A stretch of DNA of 64,000 nt from Psychrobacter sp. JB385 (GTDB taxonomy: Bacteria; Pseudomonadota; Gammaproteobacteria; Pseudomonadales; Moraxellaceae). The stretch is from NCBI RefSeq assembly GCF_900163785.1, contig NZ_FUKN01000005.1:296038-360037 (forward strand), in the 5' to 3' direction. The position numbers and the translations under genes are program-made. Each line of letters starts with the position of its first letter. Positions within the stretch are counted from its first letter, which is position 1. Of this stretch, positions 46,173 through 55,587 are shown piece by piece. Under the pieces are notes generated by a model that worked only from the letters and a program-made list of their open reading frames with translations, did not search any database and was not told the DNA's origin.

Positions 46173-46577
46173 TTATTGCGCTGTACCTGCTGGCGCTTGT
46201 TCTACATCCGTGCTTCCCATATTGGCCATATCGTCAGTCGCTGTTCCATCTGGGCTCATCGGACTGTCTGCCGTACCCATACTTGCATTTGGATCCATCG
46301 CTGGTTCGTCCATCGGTGCGCTCATGCTCATATCTGTACCTTCCGATGTTTCGACTGGCGCTAACTCGGTGGAATCCGTCGAATTCATAGTATCCGTCGA
46401 TGCCATGGTATTACTCTCTCCTACAGGCTCAGTAGTATCTACCGTTTCAGTAGGTTCCATCGTACTATCAGGCGTCTCTTCCACTTCATTACTACAAGCG
46501 CTAATACTGACAGCACCAACAAGTAATGCAAGCCAAAGCTTGCTTCGCAGTGGGTTGTTTGAGGCTATTGTTTTCAT
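46173..46577 (-). CDS. Small acidic lipoprotein, hypothetical
   Basis: A 134-aa protein with a lipoprotein signal peptide: basic N-terminus, hydrophobic stretch LWLALLVGAVSI, and the lipobox ISAC with Cys28. The mature part is low-complexity, rich in Glu, Asp, Thr, Ser, Met and Pro with loose PAMDPN/TDTMNSTDS-like repeats and no basic residues, so it is strongly acidic and probably disordered. AAGGA precedes the ATG. I recognise no family; similar acidic Thr/Glu-rich lipoproteins are common in Moraxellaceae. It is single, next to a long AT-rich gap. Confidence 0.75.
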   Translation of the reverse strand: MKTIASNNPLRSKLWLALLVGAVSISACSNEVEETPDSTMEPTETVDTTEPVGESNTMASTDTMNSTDSTELAPVETSEGTDMSMSAPMDEPAMDPNASMGTADSPMSPDGTATDDMANMGSTDVEQAPAGTAQ

Positions 46578-47296
46578 CTGACTATCCTTAGATAAGTATA
46601 AAATTAACGTTCATGGCATTACTTAATAATATGAATAATAAATCTCAGTGATAATGGAACTTAGTAATGCAACTTAACCGTCAGTTTAAATCAGTTAAAA
46701 AATAAGCGCTTACTACTCTTAGGGTGTTTCTGTGTGTTTTTATTAAATCCTTAAGAGAATTAGTACGGATACTTATTATAGTTGTTATGTATGTATCTGA
46801 TTATATTAATATAATTAAATATATTGTAGGAAATTTTTATAAGAAACACAGGTTCGTAATTGCTTATTTATCATAAAAATTTATTGTTACAACATTAAAG
46901 AAATTTACAGTGTAATCATGACGATTATTCATGTTTTGTTATATATAGACCATTTTACTTAATGATACATTTTTTTAATTTTTCCCAAATCATCGTATTG
47001 CTTTATTGATAAGCAATGTCAGAACACCTCCACTTTTTATCTCTAATATTTTAGTCAAAACCAAAGCCGAACAGTTGGTTTAGCGCGTTTTACAAAATTT
47101 ACTCAGCCTTACATTATTAAGGTGTATGAAACACTTAAGCCGTAATGTCTTGCCAACCCTTAGGCTATGATACTTCACGTATTGGATATGCCACTAATAA
47201 TCAATCAGATAATTGCATATTTAACTTTCTTTATTCTTGCTCACAAAACTATTGCTCACAAAGCACTGCATATTAGATGACACATAGGGACAAATT
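46578..47296. other. 719-base AT-rich gap upstream of the glycosyltransferase genes
   Basis: The stretch is markedly richer in A and T than the surrounding genes, with runs such as TATATTAATATAATTAAATA near 46800. No open frame or RNA gene is recognisable. It probably holds the promoter and control region of the glycosyltransferase cluster; AT-rich DNA of this kind commonly binds nucleoid proteins. Confidence 0.5.
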
Positions 47297-48880
47297 ATGT
47301 TGGTCAACAATGGAGTACCTCGTAAAAAAACACTAAAAAATATAGCGAGCACTTCTATAAAACACTCGCTACAAAAAGCGCACTCACCTGCCAGCCAAGA
47401 GCCAGCTTTAAGCTTTCAACTTATGACACGCGCTGAACCACCAGCAATGGTCATTGCTACCATTCAATCCCTACTCGCTGTAAAAGCTCCTCAAGATGAA
47501 ATCATTATTATCGATAATAATAATACGGCAACCTCGCTATATCAGCCGTTAGCTGCGTTTTGTGCCAGCTTAGACCCCACGCAGCAAGTGCATTTTTATC
47601 ATATTGACGCTGTGGCAGGTTTTAAGGCGGGAGCGTTGAATTTGGCATTGGGATTGATGAATCCCAACTGTAGCCATCTGGTGGTGGTCGATAGTGACTA
47701 TCAAGCGTTGCCACAAGCAAGATCGTCCATTGCTGATGCCATCAAACGCCATCCTGACCACTCCTTACTTCAGTTTCCGCAGTTTTATCGCAATAGCAGG
47801 CAAGTGGATGCGCAAAGCGAGCTGAACCATTACTTCAATCATCATCTATATCGCTCTCTTAATCGAGATCGTGCCTTATCGACAGGGACTTATGCGGTTA
47901 TTCGCCGCTCAGCGCTATTAAGTTTGGGCGGTTGGTCTGGGGCTTCGATTACCGAGGACGCGCAGATGGGTGTTCTCATGCACCAAAAAGGCTTTCACAG
48001 TAAATTTATACCGCAAGTCATTGCCACAGGATTGTTGCCCAATACGTTGAACGATTTGATGTCTCAGCGTCGACGCTGGATCTATGGCAACATGCAAGTG
48101 TTGCACGATTACGCCGCAAAGCCGTTTTTTTTGCCCGCCAAAGAATCTGACAGCATATTGCGTATATCTGAGCGTTTGTCTTATACGCGTGCTCACCTCT
48201 CACAGCTCAGTGCTTGGATCAATTTCACAGGGTTTTTTATCTTTTTGCAAATGTGCGCCTTGCTAGTGATTGGCGTAGCACTTTTCAATCGTCACTTAGA
48301 TATGTCTGTGCTCACGCCTTTGTATTTAGTGTACGCCAGTTACGCAGTCTTTTTGGGCAGACGTTTGTGGGCGTACTGTCATGATGAATCACCGCTGAAT
48401 AAACAAGTGGATAACAGTTATCAGACCAGCACCCATACAAAACTGCGAGCATGGTTGATGCATCTTAACTTTTGGGAGCTTGGCGCACTATCGTGGTTGC
48501 CTGTATTGTGGGGACGTACCAAGCCATTTATATGTACCCCAAAGCAAGAATTTATTCAGACCAGTCGTTCTGTACAACTGGCGAATATCGCCGCTTTACC
48601 AAAGCTGCTGCTGACCCTAAATCTCATAACCGCGATATGCGTTGCGCCTTTTTCACCGCTTTACTCACCAGTATTGTTTTTGTGTGCAATGACTGTCTGT
48701 TTGTTGAAGCTGGCAGCAGCAAAAGTGGCGATGGATAATTTTGTGGCGACAGCACAAAAAGCGCCCAGTATCAGCACCAAATCAAAGCCTGCTATCACTA
48801 CTTTGCATAAGCAAGTCAAACCGATAAGAACAGCTGACATCACGGCCGTCTTTGAGGATAAAAAAACCATCAATTACTAG
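47297..48880 (+). CDS. Membrane glycosyltransferase, family 2 (processive, cellulose-synthase-like)
   Basis: A GT2 enzyme of 527 aa that would polymerise or transfer sugars from a nucleotide sugar at the inner membrane. The catalytic residues of processive GT2 enzymes are present: VVDSDYQ (DxD, about residue 132), TEDAQMG (about 215) and QRRRW (about 256). About four to five hydrophobic segments follow between residues 310 and 480. There is no PilZ domain. The N-terminus has no transmembrane helix. It starts a row of four glycosyltransferase genes on the same strand. The product is unknown, but an exopolysaccharide or capsule-like glycan fits. Lack of bcs neighbours argues against cellulose. 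Confidence 0.85.
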   Translation: MLVNNGVPRKKTLKNIASTSIKHSLQKAHSPASQEPALSFQLMTRAEPPAMVIATIQSLLAVKAPQDEIIIIDNNNTATSLYQPLAAFCASLDPTQQVHFYHIDAVAGFKAGALNLALGLMNPNCSHLVVVDSDYQALPQARSSIADAIKRHPDHSLLQFPQFYRNSRQVDAQSELNHYFNHHLYRSLNRDRALSTGTYAVIRRSALLSLGGWSGASITEDAQMGVLMHQKGFHSKFIPQVIATGLLPNTLNDLMSQRRRWIYGNMQVLHDYAAKPFFLPAKESDSILRISERLSYTRAHLSQLSAWINFTGFFIFLQMCALLVIGVALFNRHLDMSVLTPLYLVYASYAVFLGRRLWAYCHDESPLNKQVDNSYQTSTHTKLRAWLMHLNFWELGALSWLPVLWGRTKPFICTPKQEFIQTSRSVQLANIAALPKLLLTLNLITAICVAPFSPLYSPVLFLCAMTVCLLKLAAAKVAMDNFVATAQKAPSISTKSKPAITTLHKQVKPIRTADITAVFEDKKTINY

Positions 48881-48987
48881 CCGTATAACGCTCTATGGTG
48901 GTTTTTTAAACGTGGTACTGATTGTTTAGTACTTATTTTGAGTCATTTTTAGCGTCTATCCATTGCTATTTTTACTTTGAGGTTCTT

Positions 48988-50397
48988 ATGTCTTTTGACA
49001 CGTCATCTGATTTTTTAACGACTACTAATCTTGATAAGATTCGTCCTACTACTCTACCAAACCAGCCACTGCGTATAGCCATCATTGCTCATTGCCTATA
49101 CCCAATCGCCCAGCCATATGCGGGTGGTCTTGAAATGATTACCCAGCTCTTATGTGATGAGCTGGTGGCGCAAGGTCACGAGGTATTGCTTTATGCGCAT
49201 GAAGACAGTCACACACAGGCGACATTAATTCCCTTCTTAACGCGAGAAGAATTCGATGCGACGGTCTATGATAATGAGCATGAATCCTTAGGGATGAGCC
49301 GCGAGGAGCTGTATCATTATTTGGTCTATCAAAGCGCATTACGTGATTTGATCGATCGTGATGCCCGCGGTGAGATTGATATTGTGCACAATCACAGTCT
49401 GCATCATATCCCTATGATGACCGGTCAAGCATTTGGCGAGCGCTTTTTTACGACTTTTCACACGCCTATATTTCCTCAGCTGCGCTTGGCACTTCTGACA
49501 TTATGTCATGGCACCAAGACTCAATTTACATCCATCAGCCAACATCAGCAGCGACTCTTTTCTGAGTTTGTCCCTTCACAAGTGGTGTATAACGGAATCG
49601 ATGTGGCGTCTTTTGTCGCCAATCTCGATATCGATATCGATACTGCTAAAGATACCAATAACGAAGATGACAGTTACTTTTGGTACGGACGCATTTGCCC
49701 CGAAAAAGGCACGCATTTGGCGATGCAATACTGTCTGGAAGCGGGTAAAAAACTCATCATTGCAGGGCCTAAAAGTAACGAGGCGTACTTTGACGAGTAC
49801 GTGGCACCTTTATTGGCAGAAGACCGCACACGCAATTCGTCACCGCTGTTTGATTACGTGGGTCATGTCACAAAAGATGAGGTAAATCGGTATTTGTGCC
49901 AAGCGACAGCCATGCTGTTTACCAGTACTTGGGATGAGCCTTATGGGTTGATACTGGCAGAGAGTCTGGCTTGCGGTACGCCTGTTATTGGCTTTGATGT
50001 GGGTGCCAGTGCAGAAATCGTCACGCCAGAGACAGGTATCATTGTGCCAAAAGAAGATAAAGCCGCTTTTATAAGAGGGTTTTCTGAGATTAAACACATA
50101 TCTCGTCAGGCTTGTCGCAATCGCGCTGTGGCGTTTTGTTCCGTATCAGCGATGGTGGACGGCTACCTCGCGTTATATCAAGCAGCGGTAAGCAAAAGGG
50201 AGCAAACACTTGCGTCTAACGGACAACAAAACGTTCAAGTCAGCGCTCACATCGATGCTCAAAAGAGTATTCAATATAATGCTCAAAATGACAATGTTAG
50301 ACAGACGCCAAATACCTTTAACCAGTTAAAGGAAGGAAGGCAACAAGTGGCTGCTTCAGCGAATAACCTCACTACTATAATGTATGGAGAGCAATGA
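48988..50397 (+). CDS. Glycosyltransferase, family 4
   Basis: A GT-B glycosyltransferase of 469 aa. The N-terminal domain has AQPYAGGLEMIT near residue 45, the sugar-acceptor loop of GT4 enzymes. The C-terminal donor-binding domain shows GRICPEKGTHLA and the EX7E-type stretch EPYGLILAESLACGTPVIG around 330-350. The start at 48988 has GAGG five bases upstream; a longer frame to 48922 lacks this. The last 80 or so residues are a Gln/Asn-rich tail beyond the catalytic fold. It directly abuts the next gene. The donor and acceptor are unknown. Together with the neighbours it suggests assembly of a surface glycan. Confidence 0.87.
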   Translation: MSFDTSSDFLTTTNLDKIRPTTLPNQPLRIAIIAHCLYPIAQPYAGGLEMITQLLCDELVAQGHEVLLYAHEDSHTQATLIPFLTREEFDATVYDNEHESLGMSREELYHYLVYQSALRDLIDRDARGEIDIVHNHSLHHIPMMTGQAFGERFFTTFHTPIFPQLRLALLTLCHGTKTQFTSISQHQQRLFSEFVPSQVVYNGIDVASFVANLDIDIDTAKDTNNEDDSYFWYGRICPEKGTHLAMQYCLEAGKKLIIAGPKSNEAYFDEYVAPLLAEDRTRNSSPLFDYVGHVTKDEVNRYLCQATAMLFTSTWDEPYGLILAESLACGTPVIGFDVGASAEIVTPETGIIVPKEDKAAFIRGFSEIKHISRQACRNRAVAFCSVSAMVDGYLALYQAAVSKREQTLASNGQQNVQVSAHIDAQKSIQYNAQNDNVRQTPNTFNQLKEGRQQVAASANNLTTIMYGEQ

Positions 50398-51603
50398 ATG
50401 ATGCGTATTGGATACTATGCACACCATCATGGATCCGGTCACTGCCGACAAATAGACAAGCTTGCAGCCCTACTACCGATTCAAAAAAGACAACAACTCA
50501 CTGTATTTACCAGCTTGGCGCCAGAAGCATATGCTTTTACCGCTATTGATGAGCAGCAGATTGTCCGCCTTTATCTAGAAGATGAGCGTATAGATGATGT
50601 CTTAAAAGGACGTGCAGGCGAGTATTGGCAACCAGCAAGTCTGCATTACTCGCCTATTGGTAACGCTGATATTCAAAAGCGTAGCCATCAAATACTAAAT
50701 ACGATCGTGCAGCGCAACATTGATTTGATGATTATTGATGTCAGCGTTGAAGTGGCCATGTTATGCCGAACGGCAAGTATTCCCTATCTTTATGTGAGAC
50801 TACCGGGCCTTCGGGATGATATGCCTCACATCGACGCTTTTGCTGGTGCGCTGGCCCTGCTAGCCCCTTATCCTCAAGCAATCGAAGCGGCTATGACGCC
50901 AAGATGGGTATGTCAAAAAACGGTCTACCTTGATTTTATCAATCTCACCAAAAACAACACCTCAAGCCATCAAGATTTTATCAAAACGCTGACGACATTG
51001 ACTGCTGACCATCCAAACGTTAGCCCTTCATTTGCAACCAAACCTATCATCACTGTCGTCAAGGGCTATGGCGGACATGAAGCCATTGACGCAAAATTGC
51101 CTGAGCTGCGTCGTTTATTGCCGAGCGCTTTTATTATATCGCTTGGCCCAATAGATAATGACATGAGAGCCTACGTGGATATAGCCACTCACGTAGAAGA
51201 TGTGACGCCCTTTATGCATCACAGCGATTATCTGCTAATGGCCTGTGGACTCAATGCCGTGGCGCAAGCCTATTATTGTGCAACGCCGCTTGTGGTCTTG
51301 CCTGATGAGCGTCCGCACCAAGAGCAAGCAACCATGGCGCAGGCGTTGATAGACCAAGGGCGTGCGCTGAGCTGGGAGCAATTCGTACATTCAATGAATG
51401 CTGAATCTACCTCCGCTTATCCTACCAAAACCACTTCGGTGCAAACACAAGATACCTTGGAGGACGATAGATCATCGTTTTCCCAAAATGCATACTTATC
51501 CAAGGCTCAGGTCTTGATGGACAGCATTATCACCTACTCGACCACCAAGTCTTGGTTCAACGAGTGGCTGCTGCCGCAACTTGAGTTGCGCCCTGAGGCT
51601 TAA
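50398..51603 (+). CDS. Glycosyltransferase of the GT1/GT28 (MurG-like) superfamily
   Basis: A 401-aa protein that begins with the GHxxGH-like loop YYAHHHGSGHCRQID, characteristic of MurG-like and UDP-glucuronosyl-type transferases. The C-terminal half has VVKGYGGHEAIDAKLPELRR, HSDYLLMACGLNAVAQAY and PLVVLPDERPHQEQ, corresponding to the donor-binding region that contacts the nucleotide sugar. There is no signal peptide or membrane segment. The start immediately follows the stop of the preceding gene, so translation is coupled; a second ATG three bases on is equally possible. The substrate is unknown. Confidence 0.78.
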   Translation: MMRIGYYAHHHGSGHCRQIDKLAALLPIQKRQQLTVFTSLAPEAYAFTAIDEQQIVRLYLEDERIDDVLKGRAGEYWQPASLHYSPIGNADIQKRSHQILNTIVQRNIDLMIIDVSVEVAMLCRTASIPYLYVRLPGLRDDMPHIDAFAGALALLAPYPQAIEAAMTPRWVCQKTVYLDFINLTKNNTSSHQDFIKTLTTLTADHPNVSPSFATKPIITVVKGYGGHEAIDAKLPELRRLLPSAFIISLGPIDNDMRAYVDIATHVEDVTPFMHHSDYLLMACGLNAVAQAYYCATPLVVLPDERPHQEQATMAQALIDQGRALSWEQFVHSMNAESTSAYPTKTTSVQTQDTLEDDRSSFSQNAYLSKAQVLMDSIITYSTTKSWFNEWLLPQLELRPEA

Positions 51604-51692
51604 CGTCATTTTAGTCTACCACTCTGACAATGAACCCTTTGAATTTTAATCCTTTGAATCTTAGCCCTACTATAAAACAACGGTAATAAGCG

Positions 51693-52712
51693 ATGACAAT
51701 AAAAACGACCATTCCTATGTCTATAACCAATTCAGATACCAGTCTCAATCGTAGGCCAGTAACTGTTATCACGACTTGTTATGGACGAAATCGTCACCTT
51801 TATCACTTACTGGCTAGCCTCACGCATGGCAGCGTCCAGCCTGATGAAGTGATTATCGTCAATGATGATGCCAACCCTGAATGCTTGGCTAAATTTGCCT
51901 TAAACATTGTACAAATTCCCACCACCGTCAATGCGTCAACTGACAGTGTCTCTGGCAAAACAGGGTTTGATATCGGTCACAATCGCAATCTGGGTGCTGC
52001 GCGCGCCACTCATGATTTGCTGATATTTTTAGACGTGGATTGTATCGTCGCACCGACGTTTATTGAACAGTTAAGCGCCAAACTGCAAGCACAACCAGAT
52101 GGGCTATTGATGGGGCAACCGCGTTATCTGACGCGGCCGTTATCAGAGGAAGAAAGTAGCGCATTACAACGGGGCACGCTCTCTCTGACCTGCTTCAATG
52201 AGCTCTCTGTATATAACCCTTATCGTGATAACTTTGATGATAATGAGTCTAACTCTTCAGCGCTAAATCACACCGAGACTAAAAAAACAGCAATAAGAAA
52301 AACTGACGATTATGGCGCATTTTGGAGCTTATGCTTTGCCATTACTCGCCAGCAGTTTGAGCAACTTGGCGGATTTGACACCCAATATACAGGTTATGGC
52401 GCAGAAGACACTGATTTAGCGTTTACCGCACGCCAGCTGAATATTGATTTTTATCTCACAGCTGACGTGGTCTACCACCAGCAACACAGTGTCTATCGGC
52501 CACCGCTCAATCATCTAGACAGTATTGTCGTTAATGCCAATCGCTTCTATGATAAATGGCAATGCTGGCCAATGGATGGATGGCTTTTGTCGTTTGCAGA
52601 CATGGGACTGATCAACTGGCAAGCCAATCAGTCAACCTCAATTACTCTGATACGCAAACCCACTTACGCTGAGATAGAAGCTGCTCATTGTCCCGATGCG
52701 CCTTATGTTTGA
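51693..52712 (+). CDS. Glycosyltransferase, family 2, with galactosyltransferase-like C-terminus
   Basis: A non-processive GT2 transferase of 339 aa. The N-terminal fold begins VTVITTCYGRNRHLYHLLASL with the donor-binding VIIVNDDANPE near residue 55, and the metal-binding DxD as FLDVDCIV near 113. The C-terminal GGFDTQYTGYGAEDTDLAFTARQ (about 228-250) is the signature of the N-terminal-galactosyltransferase-like region. There are no membrane segments. It is the fourth transferase in the row. A second possible Met lies eight codons downstream. The sugar is unknown. Confidence 0.85.
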   Translation: MTIKTTIPMSITNSDTSLNRRPVTVITTCYGRNRHLYHLLASLTHGSVQPDEVIIVNDDANPECLAKFALNIVQIPTTVNASTDSVSGKTGFDIGHNRNLGAARATHDLLIFLDVDCIVAPTFIEQLSAKLQAQPDGLLMGQPRYLTRPLSEEESSALQRGTLSLTCFNELSVYNPYRDNFDDNESNSSALNHTETKKTAIRKTDDYGAFWSLCFAITRQQFEQLGGFDTQYTGYGAEDTDLAFTARQLNIDFYLTADVVYHQQHSVYRPPLNHLDSIVVNANRFYDKWQCWPMDGWLLSFADMGLINWQANQSTSITLIRKPTYAEIEAAHCPDAPYV

Positions 52713-52859
52713 TCTATAGTCAGCAAAAATCAATAACGCGACAACACGCACTGCTGGTGCAATTTTACTCTAGCGGCTTTAAAATCTTTTAACTATAGAA
52801 TACCTATTCTTGAATCATTAGCGTTAAATAACCGATTTTGAATGACTGGCTTTGAATCA

Positions 52860-53678
52860 CTAGTACTGACGAATGACTTCTACTTCTGGCGGCGGCGCAC
52901 TCATCTCTTGGCGTTCAAACTCCCAGTTGTGTCCTTGCCAAAAATGCGCTGTCTTGTCGTTATCATTAAACCCAAGCATCAATAACCTCAGCGGCAGCGC
53001 TGTATTTTGAATACGCTGCAAATGCGCTCGAGCGGCAAGCAGCAATCGATATAATAGAAACCCTGACGAAGGTGCTGATGAATGAATATCAGCAAAGCAT
53101 GGATAGTCGGCAACCACGGGATGCTGCTCTGATAAAACGCCGTGATGCTGCGGATTTTGTAGCAATGCTTGCACAGATGGCGGCAGAGTCAGTATGCGCT
53201 CATCGGTGATGGGATCATCATGCGGACTTGGATCATCCTCGGGCGAGGGAAATTGATAAGCTTGATTACTCAGCAAGATGCCTAAAGGCGCTGACTTTGC
53301 CATGCGCTTCATGACCGATACATTGTTGCTGCGCGGCGGTAAGCCAAAATGCAATTTACTGTCGCCAATTTGACGAAAAAACAATAGCTTGGGCAATGTA
53401 CTGACAAGCGGATGGTTGGCGAAAAACTCTGCATGTATAAAGTGATTGAATAACACCAGCACGTCATCAGGCTGCAATAGCGCCTCAAGTTGATCCGTAC
53501 CAATCGATGGATTATTGGCAATAAATACAAGGCGATTGTTTTGTGTTAAAGCAGTTTGAATATTGGCAGGCAAACTTGTAAAGGCCGCCTGTTCTGTACT
53601 GATGTCATTTATATTGGCTTCGCTATTCTTTACTAGTGAACGATCATTTGAAGGTATCGAGGTTTTTATGTGAGCCAT
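52860..53678 (-). CDS. Uncharacterised protein, possible GT29-like (sialyltransferase-fold/urease accessory-like) protein
   Basis: A soluble protein of 272 aa with no clear signal or membrane segment. Three segments resemble the GT29-like group also annotated as urease operon accessory protein: FIANNPSIGTDQLEALLQPDDVLVLFN (nucleotide-binding opening), PSSGFLLYRLLLAARAH, and the ending LLMLGFND...HNWEFERQEM with the His and Glu typical of these proteins. The match is by eye and weak. It is convergent with the four glycosyltransferases, which supports a role in glycan synthesis. AGGA precedes the ATG. The first 30 residues look disordered. The function is not established. Confidence 0.55.
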   Translation of the reverse strand: MAHIKTSIPSNDRSLVKNSEANINDISTEQAAFTSLPANIQTALTQNNRLVFIANNPSIGTDQLEALLQPDDVLVLFNHFIHAEFFANHPLVSTLPKLLFFRQIGDSKLHFGLPPRSNNVSVMKRMAKSAPLGILLSNQAYQFPSPEDDPSPHDDPITDERILTLPPSVQALLQNPQHHGVLSEQHPVVADYPCFADIHSSAPSSGFLLYRLLLAARAHLQRIQNTALPLRLLMLGFNDNDKTAHFWQGHNWEFERQEMSAPPPEVEVIRQY

Positions 53679-53755
53679 TTTTGTCCTATTTGATAGCGAT
53701 ACTCTATTACATACTTATCAAGCATCGTGTGGCACTGGAGTTTATATGAGAGCCG

Positions 53756-54169
53756 TTAAGCGAGCTTAGGCGGTACAGAATAGGTACCCACAACATGAGC
53801 CACCACGTCGCTTGTCCCTTCTGAATAAAGAGACACCTCACCCACTATGAGCGTGCGCCCGACTTTCATTAACGTACACTCGGCAATGATACGCGCGTCT
53901 GCTGAAGGTTTACGCAAAAAATTAATAGTGAGGCTTGTCGTCACTGTCAAGGGCACAATGCCAATCCTACCAAGGATTGCCACATAAATAGCCACATCGG
54001 CAATGCTCATGAGTACAGGCCCTGAGACCGTGCCACCAGGACGCAGCTCATTGATGCCAATATCATGCGATAAGATTGCTCCCGTCTCATCGACTGACTC
54101 GACGACACATTTGGTTTGCGGGAACTCGACCGCCATAAAGGCTGTGATTTCTTCTTTGGTTGCAGACAT
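53756..54169 (-). CDS. PaaI-type hotdog-fold thioesterase
   Basis: A small acyl-CoA thioesterase of 137 aa with the hotdog fold. The active-site region reads LRPGGTVSGPVLMSIADVA, with the conserved aspartate in IADVA. The strands FLRKP, ARIIAECTLMKVGRTLIVGEVSLYSE and VAHVVGTYSVP are standard for PaaI/YdiI-like proteins. The HGG histidine of many members is not present at the expected place (PGG). The substrate is unknown. AAGGGA precedes the ATG. It is followed on the same strand after a gap by the GT29-like gene but is probably independent. Confidence 0.87.
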   Translation of the reverse strand: MSATKEEITAFMAVEFPQTKCVVESVDETGAILSHDIGINELRPGGTVSGPVLMSIADVAIYVAILGRIGIVPLTVTTSLTINFLRKPSADARIIAECTLMKVGRTLIVGEVSLYSEGTSDVVAHVVGTYSVPPKLA

Positions 54170-54214
54170 GCTCTTCCCTTAGCGATTTTTTATGACACCT
54201 GCTATCTTGATATA

Positions 54215-54757
54215 TCACTGTGCAACGGGCGTACCCTCTGTACTAAATGCAAAGCCTTTATTGCTAAAATTACCGATCATCACGGCCTCAATGACAGGTT
54301 TTACGGTTTCATCAATACCTTCGACTTCGATGATAAAATTGGCACCTGAGCCGCCTTTGTCTTCTTCTTTTTCTACAATGTAATTCAGCGTTGCCATTGC
54401 AGGCAGCTCGATAGGATTGGTCAAGTAAGATTTGATCAACGTACCGCCTGTATCATAATAATCAATCTTATTGACGTAGAGAGACTTATCGAAAGTGGTA
54501 TTACGCACGCTTAGCGTCGCTGACAATAGGACTTTGCGATTGTCTCTGTCGGTATAAATGTCTGAATAAATGGGCACATAAAAGGTTTGCTTGTAGCTCA
54601 GCTGGCTATGATCCACATCCGATATCATCTCCAGCGCTTCAATCGGGTCTTGATGACTCTCTGATAAGACAACATTGGGGTCTTGCGCAGACTGACCACA
54701 GCCTGACAATACTGCCGTGGTCACGATCAATAAGACGGACATATTGTACTTATTCAT
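54215..54757 (-). CDS. DUF3124 family lipoprotein
   Basis: A 180-aa protein with a lipoprotein signal (MSVLLIVTTAVLSGC, Cys20). The conserved DUF3124 body includes FYVPIYSDIYTDRDNRKVLLSATLSVRNT and KIDYYDTGGTLIKSYL. The function of the family is unknown; it would be periplasmic and anchored to a membrane. AAGGGA precedes the ATG. It lies downstream of the trkH-trkA pair on the same strand, 44 bases after trkA ends, so it may be cotranscribed with them. Confidence 0.85.
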   Translation of the reverse strand: MNKYNMSVLLIVTTAVLSGCGQSAQDPNVVLSESHQDPIEALEMISDVDHSQLSYKQTFYVPIYSDIYTDRDNRKVLLSATLSVRNTTFDKSLYVNKIDYYDTGGTLIKSYLTNPIELPAMATLNYIVEKEEDKGGSGANFIIEVEGIDETVKPVIEAVMIGNFSNKGFAFSTEGTPVAQ

Positions 54758-54801
54758 AAGTGTTCCCTTTTGCCGTTTTGCATCACTGCCATCGCAATCG
54801 T

Positions 54802-55503
54802 CTATTTTATTTTGACACCAACGCTACGCAAAAACTGGTTGATGTCGTCGTTTGCGCCGTAGATAACCAGTACGTCTTTGTCTTGCAATATTTGCTCAGG
54901 CACTGCCAATCCGCGAATGCTAGGTTTGCTTTGAGTACGACCAAAGCTGTCTTCATAATACTCATAGCGCAGGGTACTAAGCAATCGAATATTAAATTTT
55001 TGCTCGAATTCTAGCTTACCCACACTTTGACCAATCAGTGTCCTTGGAATGCTAATCTCTACAAGACTAAAGTGATCACTCAGCTCAAACGAGTCTACAA
55101 AATAACGCAGTGATAGTCTTTTTGCCCAGCGCTTGGCCGCTTCTTTTTCGGGGTGAATAAGATCATCCACTCCAATGGCTTGCAGCACTTTTTCGTGCAA
55201 TGGATTGATACTGCGACTGATCAAACGCTTGGCTTTTAAGGTTTTGAATAAAGCCGTCACCATCACATTCTCGCCTTGGTCTTCACCAATGGCCACGATA
55301 ACAATATCGGTATCGCTAATGGGTAGACCTTTGACAGTATACTCATCTGTTGCATCCATACAAATAGTATGAGAAATGACTTCTTTATAGGCTTCAACTT
55401 TTTGCATACTACTATCGATGGCGATCACTTCATGACCTTGACGGGTCAGTGCCATTCCTAATGATGAGCCAAAATTGCCTAATCCTACGATGATATACTT
55501 CAT
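54802..55503 (-). CDS. Potassium uptake regulatory subunit (TrkA/KtrA type, RCK domain)
   Basis: A cytosolic gating subunit of 233 aa. It has an RCK-N domain with the NAD/ATP-binding motif IIVGLGNFGSSLG at the N-terminus and an RCK-C domain (about 140-225). It binds the TrkH/KtrB-like channel and links transport to nucleotide state. The start at 55503 begins directly with the Rossmann motif and has AAGG upstream; the frame is open for 23 more codons but without a signal. One RCK-N/RCK-C unit (about 220 aa) matches KtrA/KtrC rather than the double-length E. coli TrkA. It lies 84 bases after the channel gene on the same strand. Confidence 0.9.
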   Translation of the reverse strand: MKYIIVGLGNFGSSLGMALTRQGHEVIAIDSSMQKVEAYKEVISHTICMDATDEYTVKGLPISDTDIVIVAIGEDQGENVMVTALFKTLKAKRLISRSINPLHEKVLQAIGVDDLIHPEKEAAKRWAKRLSLRYFVDSFELSDHFSLVEISIPRTLIGQSVGKLEFEQKFNIRLLSTLRYEYYEDSFGRTQSKPSIRGLAVPEQILQDKDVLVIYGANDDINQFLRSVGVKIK

Positions 55504-55587
55504 GACTTTAAGCCTTGTTTTGTTATTTTTGAAACCTTCACACTTATCACTGACTATCAGCCCATTTGTCACCCGTTTTATAACCCA

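Noticed and set aside
46078..46581. Open frame of 167 codons on the plus strand.
   Set aside because: It is the antisense of the acidic lipoprotein gene, whose low-complexity codons keep the opposite strand open; the minus strand has a signal peptide, lipobox and ribosome binding site.
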